Under the pieces are notes generated by a model. The model searched no databases, was not told where the DNA came from, and saw nothing but the letters and a program-made list of their open reading frames with translations. Both the position numbers and the translations under genes were made by a program. DNA of 64,000 nt. Origin: an uncultured Ruminococcus sp. (lineage in GTDB: Bacteria; Bacillota; Clostridia; Oscillospirales; Ruminococcaceae). The stretch is taken from assembly GCF_934476685.1 (NCBI RefSeq), contig NZ_CAKSNX010000001.1, forward strand, positions 506,655 to 570,654. Direction: 5' to 3'. This document shows positions 58,220-64,000 of this stretch, one piece after another (the stretch's first letter is position 1; every line of letters starts with the position of its first letter).

Positions 58220-58282
58220 TGGCGCATTTCTACCGACAACATTTTACCACATCTCGGTGGAAAAGTCCAGAGAAATGCGCCA
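58220..58282 (-). promoter_or_regulatory. Regulatory region of the element II integrase with 12-bp inverted repeat
   Basis: TGGCGCATTTCT (58220-58231) and its exact inverse AGAAATGCGCCA (58271-58282) lie 39 bp apart directly upstream of the integrase gene. Between them is a CCAC/GTGG mini-palindrome. The sequence differs from element I but the architecture is the same. Confidence 0.55.
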
Positions 58283-58316
58283 CCGTATACTCGTATCTTT
58301 CCTATGAGCTAATTTC

Positions 58317-58511
58317 TTACGATGTTTTTCCACGGAGATAGTTCAGAAAAATATCCTTGTTGATGAGATACTTTCTGCCGGCCATTATGTGCGGAATTTG
58401 ATCGTTGATGCACATCTGACGGACTCTGTACTCGGTCATGCCGTTTACAAGAGCAGCCGCCTCCTTGATCGTAAGCATGGTGATCTTTGTTTCGTTTTTG
58501 TTTTCTGCCAT
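58317..58511 (-). CDS. Excisionase-like HTH protein of element II
   Basis: A 64-aa protein that is almost only an HTH_17 domain: MLTIKEAAALVNGMTEYRVR, MAGRKYLINKDIFLNYL. Very similar in pattern to the C-terminal part of the HTH protein of element I. Probably the recombination directionality factor, encoded upstream of the integrase in the same direction. ATG with AAGGAG upstream. Confidence 0.82.
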   Translation of the reverse strand: MAENKNETKITMLTIKEAAALVNGMTEYRVRQMCINDQIPHIMAGRKYLINKDIFLNYLRGKTS

Positions 58512-58772
58512 TGTATTATCACTCTCCTTGTTGTTTTGGTAATTCTGCTTATGGTATGTGTGATGTTCATTTTTACATCTGTCCTTTCACAGTGTTTTCA
58601 AGGGTACAGTGAAATGTTGTACCATTGGTATGTCGGAAATATATTCCGTGTTCTCTTGTCAGTAAAGCTGACATACAGTAACGTTTTGTTACACAACTTA
58701 ATATGAGGTAAGGATTCGTCCCCTCATCGGAGACCTCGTCACGTTCCGTTACTCTATCGATGCTTGTTCAGA
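58512..58772. promoter_or_regulatory. Intergenic region with operator-like palindromes
   Basis: Contains GGTACA-N9-TGTACC (58603-58623), TGTCAG-TAAAG-CTGACA (near 58659-58675) and GTAAC-GTTTT-GTTAC (near 58678-58692). These lie upstream of the HTH/integrase genes and downstream of the ribbon-helix-helix genes. No coding frame of interest. Confidence 0.45.
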
Positions 58773-59186
58773 TTATTCATCATCGGCTATACCCTCATCA
58801 AAGTTTCTTGTTATCAGATCATCAAAATTGATCTTTCCTCTTGTGCGTCTGACATTGTTCACCGCCTCACGCCTGATGTCCTTCAACTCGTTCTTGCTGA
58901 GCTCAAAGGTGTCTACGAGAATAGCTATCAGCATTTCAACCTCGACTGCATATCTGAACAAGCCTTTTGATATTTTTGTTATGCCTTCATCGCTTGCTTG
59001 AGCAATGCACTCCGCAAGCTCCGGCACAAGAACATTACTCTTGGTAGAGATAGCTCTTGTTGCAAGAAACAATTTCAGCGCCTGCTCTATCAGTTCCGAA
59101 CGGCTGATGTCCTGCTTTGTACAATAATCATCACACTCTGCAAGCACATCGCCGGACACATAAATCCCTGTTCTGATTTTATCCAA
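58773..59186 (-). CDS. Ribbon-helix-helix-like protein (137 aa)
   Basis: The N-terminal ~45 residues (IRTGIYVSGDVLAECDDYC then ISRSELIEQALKLFL) have the beta-alpha-alpha pattern of CopG-type DNA-binding proteins; the rest is helical with a conserved-looking NNVRRTRGKINFDDLI. The upstream protein ends similarly (EDVRRTNGIIDFRNAY), so the two are paralogues. TTG at 59186 is chosen since GGAGG lies 7 nt upstream; TTG 59192 is too close to it. Possible regulator or partition-type protein. Confidence 0.65.
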   Translation of the reverse strand: MDKIRTGIYVSGDVLAECDDYCTKQDISRSELIEQALKLFLATRAISTKSNVLVPELAECIAQASDEGITKISKGLFRYAVEVEMLIAILVDTFELSKNELKDIRREAVNNVRRTRGKINFDDLITRNFDEGIADDE

Positions 59187-59188
59187 GG

Positions 59189-59596
59189 TCAATCCTCCTT
59201 CTGATATTTGTAGGCATTTCTGAAATCAATAATGCCGTTTGTCCTGCGCACATCTTCAGTACACATTCCGTACAGCTTACCGACATCGATTTCATCGACA
59301 TCTGTCACCGCCGCAAGTATGTGCGACTGTATTGCAGACTGCACCGCCAGCTTGAACAATGCTCTGCTGATACGCTGCTCACTGCCTTTTACGATCCCGT
59401 CAATGACAGCTGATACCGTTTCACCGAGATACTCCGTCATATTCTCCGAATTACAATCAAGATATCCTGCATAAAACCTGATCGCTTTTTCAATAAAATC
59501 GCTCTGCGACTTTGCATTTGCTGCCGCCATATGAGTGGTCAGCAGTTCTTTTACTTCCGGGTAGAGCCACACCGCCTGTTTTTCTTTTTTCGCCAT
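59189..59596 (-). CDS. Ribbon-helix-helix-like protein (135 aa), paralogue of the next gene
   Basis: N-terminal KQAVWLYPEVKELLTTHMAA followed by KSQSDFIEKAIRFYAGYL fits a CopG-type fold; C-terminal region helical, ending in EDVRRTNGIIDF. Encoded 2 nt before its paralogue and preceded by AAGGAGGCG. A cluster of palindromes sits 140-190 nt upstream. No toxin-like partner was seen, so a classic toxin-antitoxin pair is unlikely. Confidence 0.65.
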   Translation of the reverse strand: MAKKEKQAVWLYPEVKELLTTHMAAANAKSQSDFIEKAIRFYAGYLDCNSENMTEYLGETVSAVIDGIVKGSEQRISRALFKLAVQSAIQSHILAAVTDVDEIDVGKLYGMCTEDVRRTNGIIDFRNAYKYQKED

Positions 59597-59735
59597 GAAA
59601 ACGCCTCCTTAATACTGTTCGACTTTGTCCTTTCGCTGATATTTCGGTCGTGATTTCGCAGCGTTGCCCTCTTATGGTAACACACACCAAAACCACAACC
59701 CCCTAAAATACTGCACAAGACCTTGCCCAAACGCT

Positions 59736-59786
59736 CGCAATTGCGGTCGGCTTTGCCGTCCGCTGTGAATGCGGCGACCCCGCCGC
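59736..59786. other. GC-rich palindrome cluster upstream of the ribbon-helix-helix pair
   Basis: CGCAATTGCG (59736-59745), GCGGTCGGC-TTT-GCCGTCCGC (59743-59763, one T-T mismatch) and GCGGCG-ACCC-CGCCGC (59771-59786) follow one another in the gene-free stretch 59597-59971. Candidate origin, partition site or oriT. An AACGCCG/CGGCGTT hairpin (near 59925-59952) at the far end may terminate the DUF927 gene. Confidence 0.45.
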
Positions 59787-59971
59787 TTTAACCTGCAATC
59801 TTATTCCTCTACGTCATAACCGCTTGGAATTTACCCGGCCCGTGCAATATGCCGACAGCCGATTTTACTCCATTTTTCTCATCTTCCTTCTGCAAAAAAT
59901 ATCTTGCTGTACCTCGCTCACAAACGCCGACAAATCGCTCACAGCGGCGTTTTGTTGGCTCGTTGGTTAAA

Positions 59972-61789
59972 CTATCCGACCTCGGCTGTGGGGCGGTACA
60001 AATCGCCCGATAGCCGTTCTTCCATCTTTAGCTTATTCAGCATCGCCACATTCACTACTGTGTTGGAGTTATCCCTGACCGAGACCGTGTTGCGGCTTGT
60101 CCTTGACAGCAGCAAGCCCTCTTTACGAAGCTGACGGAGTAGCTCATTTTTGCTAATAGAAAAATGCTCGCCCTGCTCGGCGCACAGCTTTCGCACCTCG
60201 GAGTGTGTTGTGTCTGCGAACAGGTAGTAGTGCTCATCGTCCTGCAAGCCGATGCAGTTTCTCTGACGGGGCGTGGAGTCAAGCCCTTTTGTTTCTACAT
60301 AGCACCTGCCGCTGTCCAGCAGACTTTTCAGTTTCTCACAGAAGCGAGTGGTCGGATTTTCAAGCTCGATGATTTCTGCGTTTGCAGACACAGCTTTCAA
60401 AACGATCTCGTCGAACACCTTTTCAAATTTATCAAGCTCCGACTTGTTGATTTGATTTTTCGATTTAAGAAACACAAGCAGAAATGCAAACCCGATTTTC
60501 AAGTGTGCAAGCATGTCGGGTGTGCGGTTGTGAAACTTAATTCTGTTTGCACACAGCCTGTCCAGATAAAACTTGCGGTATTTCAAAAACACATCTTCGA
60601 GTGTTTTTACAAAAGCACTTTCATCATCAAGATACACATTTTTAATCCACTCAATGTAGCTTTGCATAATCCCACACAGCACTCCGTCATTTGCTAACTG
60701 CTGATATTCTGACAGGTCATCAAGCTGAACATCGTTTTCATTAAGTTCAATATTGAAGTATCTCGCCGAACCCGACACGGAAATTTCAGGAGTGTACTCC
60801 GCTGTGATAATTGCATTGCCTGTAGGCGGTTTTGAAGATTGTAACTCCGCTTTTGAATTTAGTCGCGCACGACCAATTCTATCACCGTAGTATCGCGAAA
60901 TATTCTGCGCAATGCTTTTCATCTCCTGTTCGTGAAACATTCCGCTCGGATGAAAATCGTCAATGCAAGTCAACACGTCTTTTAAATAGTATATGTTGCT
61001 CAAAATGCTATTCGCTGTGTCGTGGAATGACATCGGTAGGTCGCTTGCTGAAAACTTTCCGAAGAACGAAAGAAACAGCGCTGCAAGTGTGGATTTACGA
61101 CTACCCGTCTTGCCTATGAGTGCGGTCACGAATTTAGGCTCACAGCCTGCACTTTTCAGAAAGTGATTGAGCGGACACAGAAACGTTACCGCCAGCAGCG
61201 GTAGCATAACACACTGCGGTGCAAAACTGTTTTCAAGCATTGCAGACAAGTAAATCAAGTCCTCCTGCGAACCCTTTTCAGTGAAAGAATAGTTTTTCAG
61301 CTTGCCCTGCAGTTCAACGGTAAACGGACTGTTCTGCGTCGGCATCAGGAACACATACTCACCGTTTATCTTCTTCCAACCAGTTTGGAGATACATAGTT
61401 TCAAATTTCACCTCACCTTTCGTTAACATAATTGCGTGGCAGATTTTACTTAGCACGTTTTGCTTAGGCTGTGCAGCACCCAATGCACCCCAGCGGTTTA
61501 AGAGCCATTTCATGTTTTGCATTTCGTCTGCGGAAACAATCTGCTCCGACAGTTTAATTCCCGACTTGTGAACCGCACCGACCTTGAACATTTTCTTTTG
61601 CTCTGTGCCGTCATCTCTGGTGATTTCCGAAATAAGTGCGGGAACAAAGTCTGCAAGTTTCATTGGAACGACCTGATCTTTCACCTGAACCATTTCATAA
61701 AGGCAATTGCTTTTAACAACGTAGGGATCATTGTAGACTGTTTCATCAATCAGTTTTGCTTTTTTTCCTTCTGTCATGATTTCTGACAT
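59972..61789 (-). CDS. DUF927-like ATPase (replication-type helicase of element II)
   Basis: 605 aa. A Walker A-like IGKTGSRKSTLAALFLS (~228-244) and an acidic LTCIDDFHPSG resembling Walker B mark an ATPase of the DUF927/virulence-associated E-like group found on mobile elements next to primases; an N-terminal region and a C-terminal winged-helix-like segment (KNELLRQLRKEGLLL) flank it. It probably fills the role that the DUF3987 protein has in element I. The ATG at 61789 follows AAAGGAG by 8 nt; GTG 61798 and ATG 61795 are too close to that site. Confidence 0.82.
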   Translation of the reverse strand: MSEIMTEGKKAKLIDETVYNDPYVVKSNCLYEMVQVKDQVVPMKLADFVPALISEITRDDGTEQKKMFKVGAVHKSGIKLSEQIVSADEMQNMKWLLNRWGALGAAQPKQNVLSKICHAIMLTKGEVKFETMYLQTGWKKINGEYVFLMPTQNSPFTVELQGKLKNYSFTEKGSQEDLIYLSAMLENSFAPQCVMLPLLAVTFLCPLNHFLKSAGCEPKFVTALIGKTGSRKSTLAALFLSFFGKFSASDLPMSFHDTANSILSNIYYLKDVLTCIDDFHPSGMFHEQEMKSIAQNISRYYGDRIGRARLNSKAELQSSKPPTGNAIITAEYTPEISVSGSARYFNIELNENDVQLDDLSEYQQLANDGVLCGIMQSYIEWIKNVYLDDESAFVKTLEDVFLKYRKFYLDRLCANRIKFHNRTPDMLAHLKIGFAFLLVFLKSKNQINKSELDKFEKVFDEIVLKAVSANAEIIELENPTTRFCEKLKSLLDSGRCYVETKGLDSTPRQRNCIGLQDDEHYYLFADTTHSEVRKLCAEQGEHFSISKNELLRQLRKEGLLLSRTSRNTVSVRDNSNTVVNVAMLNKLKMEERLSGDLYRPTAEVG

Positions 61790-61914
61790 TGGCATCACTC
61801 CTTTTTAATTTATGTAGTTGTTGTGGTGTGTCCTGCGCTTTCAAACAGTAGCCGAACGCCCGACAGCTTATCAGGCTCATAGAGCAGCGTTCCTATTGCT
61901 TGCGACGGTTGGTA

Positions 61915-62077
61915 TCACGCTTGAGAACGTGCAATGTCAGCAAGCTGAAACGTAAGTATCCGTTTCTGATTTTCATCGCCAACTGCAGTTGCTAGATGCA
62001 GGTTGAAGATTGTATTTGTCGCTCGTTTTGAAATACAAAAGTCATGGCGTACATCTTCAGTAGCTGGAACAGTTCAT
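61915..62077 (-). pseudogene. Small reading frame lacking an in-frame start (52 codons)
   Basis: From ACT at 62073 to TGA at 61915 a frame reads with convincing composition, including DFCISKRATNTIFNLHLA and QKRILTFQLADIARSQA. A strong GGAGGAG and an ATG (62077) stand just upstream but one base out of frame; removing one A would join them. It is either a decayed gene, a gene with a rare start codon, or a sequencing artefact. The rest of 61800-62339 shows no other gene. Confidence 0.4.
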
Positions 62078-62339
62078 CACTCCTCCGTCAGAAATAACGT
62101 ATTCGGTTACCGATTATTCAATTTTCAAGATTCCGTCGATCATTCGCTCTGTATATTAATTAGGCGAATTTTTTCTAATTTATCAAATCGCATTACAGGC
62201 AAAAAATCCATTCACTACATGGTTTCAAATGCTTATATCAATTGTACAATAAAAGTTACCACAAATCTGAAAAAGTGTGATATAATAAATATAGGTTTTT
62301 AGATCTGACCTATAGATACACTTTTGAGGGGTACTTGAC

Positions 62340-63491
62340 ATGAACAATGCAATTTCAAACAATCCGAATTACGATATGCCTGACGACAGCTTTTTTAATT
62401 TCTATTTTCTGATTCACAAGAATAGAATTTTCACAACAAAAATAGCTTTGAAGGTTGGCGAAATCACAACGGCTCTGCTGAATATGAAAGCTGAGGACAT
62501 GAAAAAGATTTATGACTTAACCGTCTCTTTTGCGCGGTTTGCAGATAATAATATGGCGATGAAAAACGAGCAGACTATGACGGAATTTGTTGAACGCATA
62601 ATCGAAATCGAACAAATTGCGGTGACTTTACCACCGTACTGCTATGTGAATATTGACCTGAAAAAAGAAAAACAGCGTGCCGAAATAATGAAGAGCAAGG
62701 CTTTCTACGGCAGGCTGTATGATATGACGTCGAAGGAGTTTGCGGAGTATGAGAGGTACAAAAAGTTGTTTTCGGGGTACGGGATTGGGCTTTACATAAT
62801 TGCCTGCTGCATAGCCGAAATGTCAGATGAATATTTTACACGGCTTAAGAAACGTGACGAAAGCAACTATGCGATTGCGTGGGGTGCGTTTAACGAATAT
62901 TCCACACTTTCGAGTGAGCTGATGGCGAGCGTGCCGTACTATGAAAAGGCAAGAGTTCGTGAAACCATGGACGTAAATATCGGCGTTTCGGGAATGATCG
63001 ATCCCGATGATAAAGACAAGACATGGGTGGTTGATACCTGCGAATTTCATAATGCGCAAAGCGTTATTCAATACGATTTTTTCAGAGGAATGCAGCACGG
63101 CAGAGCGCCTTTTCGCTGTCACCACTGCGGACGTTTTTTCCTTGCGACTGACAGCTACAAGACGTTTTACTGCAATGAAAAGTCTCCCGAAAATCCCAAC
63201 AGAACCTGCCGTCAGATTGGCGCGAAAAACAAGCACAAGGAAAAGGCTGAGAACAATCCGATTATCCAGACCTACCACAAGGCGAGGAACAAATATTATC
63301 AGCAGAAATTCCGAGGAAGTATTTCGGATGCGGATTACGACAAAATTCTGCACTACCTTGAAACCATGCGTGACAAGGCAATTCGGGGCAAAAGTGACGA
63401 GAATGGAAATCTGATAACGTACAAAACGCTCGAAGAGCTTTTTGAAAAGCACACGCTTTACAAGACATTAAATATCGGGGAAGAACAATGA
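62340..63491 (+). CDS. DUF6076-like protein with zinc ribbon (element II copy)
   Basis: 383 aa. The N-terminal ~255 residues are helical; FRCHHCGRFFLATDSYKTFYC with a further downstream cysteine (NRTCRQIG) makes a probable zinc site (~258-293), followed by a lysine-rich helical tail. Same layout as the 41360 protein of element I but not close in sequence. The ATG follows GAGGGG. A TATAAT-like box (62278) lies 56 nt upstream. The sigma-like gene overlaps its stop (ATGA), so the two are translationally coupled. Confidence 0.7.
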   Translation: MNNAISNNPNYDMPDDSFFNFYFLIHKNRIFTTKIALKVGEITTALLNMKAEDMKKIYDLTVSFARFADNNMAMKNEQTMTEFVERIIEIEQIAVTLPPYCYVNIDLKKEKQRAEIMKSKAFYGRLYDMTSKEFAEYERYKKLFSGYGIGLYIIACCIAEMSDEYFTRLKKRDESNYAIAWGAFNEYSTLSSELMASVPYYEKARVRETMDVNIGVSGMIDPDDKDKTWVVDTCEFHNAQSVIQYDFFRGMQHGRAPFRCHHCGRFFLATDSYKTFYCNEKSPENPNRTCRQIGAKNKHKEKAENNPIIQTYHKARNKYYQQKFRGSISDADYDKILHYLETMRDKAIRGKSDENGNLITYKTLEELFEKHTLYKTLNIGEEQ

Positions 63492-63940
63492 CCAAGAACA
63501 CAAATGAACAGCTGATTCAGGATAATTACCGCAACGTATACGCACTTGCACATTCTCTTGCAAAATCATACAATCTTGCATTTGAGGCTTTTGAGGACTT
63601 GCAGAAGGTCGGCTACATTTCACTGATTGAGCAGTCGAAGACCTTTGACGAGAACAGCGGTGTGCCTTTTTGGACATATGCCTGTAAGGGTGTTAAGTTG
63701 AAAATGCTCGAAGAACTCCGCTTTATTCTCGATACGGTGAGTATTTCGCCTTATTTGAACAAGCAGATAGGAAAGGTGAGGAAAATCGTTTCAGCCAATG
63801 CCGAAAGCAACACATCCGAACTTATTGAAATCGTAAGTCAAATACTCAAAATATCAGCGGACAAATCCGAGGAGTTGCTGATTTTAAGCACAAAAGAGAA
63901 AACAAGCATTGATGAGTACCAATCAATGTATCGTCTATAA
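63488..63940 (+). CDS. Sigma-70 region-2-like small protein
   Basis: 150 aa. FEAFEDLQKVGYISLIEQSKTFDENSG and PFWTYACKGVKLKMLEELRF strongly recall sigma-70 region 2, including the core-binding DLxQxG-type and the aromatic -10 recognition helix; the C-terminal part may be a region 3/4 remnant. It could direct transcription of element genes or act as a regulator. Overlaps the DUF6076-like gene by 4 nt. Confidence 0.75.
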   Translation: MTKNTNEQLIQDNYRNVYALAHSLAKSYNLAFEAFEDLQKVGYISLIEQSKTFDENSGVPFWTYACKGVKLKMLEELRFILDTVSISPYLNKQIGKVRKIVSANAESNTSELIEIVSQILKISADKSEELLILSTKEKTSIDEYQSMYRL

Positions 63941-63996
63941 TAAATTAGACAGAAAACATTTAGCCGTGGTATAATAGAAAAAAGGAGGAAAATAAA

Positions 63997-64000
63997 ATGG
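63997..64000 (+). CDS. Start of a further gene, cut by the window edge
   Basis: Only ATG and one base are present, but AAAGGAGG about 8 nt upstream and a TATAAT (63970-63975) with TAGACA about 18 nt before it show a new transcription unit starting here. Confidence 0.5.

Larger units (their letters stand above)
56734..64000. mobile_element. Element II: second integrative element in the same tRNA-Glu site (right end outside window)
   Basis: Begins at the second att core and has the same left-end plan as element I: terminator, arm repeats, tyrosine integrase, bracketed promoter, HTH protein. Then two ribbon-helix-helix-like genes, a palindrome cluster, a DUF927-type ATPase, a remnant small frame, a DUF6076-like protein and a sigma-factor-like gene. 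No third att copy was found up to 64000. Confidence 0.8.

Noticed and set aside
58773..59596. Toxin-antitoxin pair
   Set aside because: Both proteins look like ribbon-helix-helix paralogues and neither resembles a toxin.
35750..64000. Prophage or full conjugative element
   Set aside because: No capsid, terminase, tail, lysis, VirB4-like or coupling-protein genes were found; only mobilisation and replication-type genes.

Overview
The window looks like a chromosomal segment of a Gram-positive gut or rumen Firmicute of the Ruminococcus type. The evidence is a cellobiose 2-epimerase very like the one I remember from Ruminococcus albus, a GH5 cellulase lipoprotein, class B sortase, SpoIID- and SleB-like wall enzymes, a Bacillus-type PhoPR/Pst locus, AGGAGG ribosome binding sites with frequent TTG/GTG starts, and many TTGACA-17-TATAAT promoters. 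No database search was possible; family calls rest on visible motifs and memory.

Bases 1-34.6 kb are host backbone. In order: the 3'-truncated CotH-type surface protein (minus strand); tRNA-Leu; a cysteine desulfurase plus ThiI pair for tRNA 4-thiouridine; a PncC-type amidase and a class B sortase; two exported wall enzymes (SH3b plus SleB-like hydrolase, SpoIID-like protein); Maf; a YetF-type membrane protein; a surface-polymer acylation cluster (SGNH protein, DUF4358 lipoprotein, MBOAT, DHHW protein); the phosphate regulon pstS-pstC-pstA-pstB-phoU followed by phoP-phoR, with 11-bp-phased PhoP-box-like repeats at both promoters; then a plant-glycan block (GH2 beta-galactosidase facing a minus-strand GH5 cellulase, PHP phosphoesterase and cellobiose 2-epimerase), a DUF1015 protein and secA. 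PstS is odd: its two halves are in swapped order, an apparent circular permutation.

From 34.6 to 35.5 kb is a gene-free stretch of shuffled intergenic repeats, then a tRNA-Met/tRNA-Glu pair. The tRNA-Glu 3' end is the insertion site of two tandem integrated elements. A 19-bp copy of the tRNA end recurs at 56734, so element I spans about 35750-56752 and element II runs from there past the end of the window. Each starts with a related tyrosine integrase, its own terminator just inside the att site, 11-bp-phased arm-type repeats about 70 bp from the core, and an inverted repeat bracketing the integrase promoter. Both carry an HTH excisionase-like gene, a primase/helicase-type ATPase and a DUF6076-like zinc protein. 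Element I also carries a MobV-type relaxase and a CHC2 zinc-finger protein. No conjugation machinery or phage structural genes are seen, so they look like integrative mobilizable elements.

The cargo of element I is a tightly packed defence island (42.5-56.2 kb): a GHKL (MORC/MutL-like) ATPase, a Z1-domain helicase, a PD-(D/E)XK nuclease (DUF4420-like), an AIPR protein, a C5-cytosine methyltransferase with a large internal insertion, a Vsr endonuclease and a small unknown protein, then a frameshifted AlbA_2 (Schlafen-type) protein and a large AT-rich SIR2-domain protein. The first part matches a predicted restriction-modification-like class built around MORC-like ATPases and Z1 helicases; fusing it in one transcription unit with Dcm, Vsr and a SIR2 effector makes it the most interesting system here.
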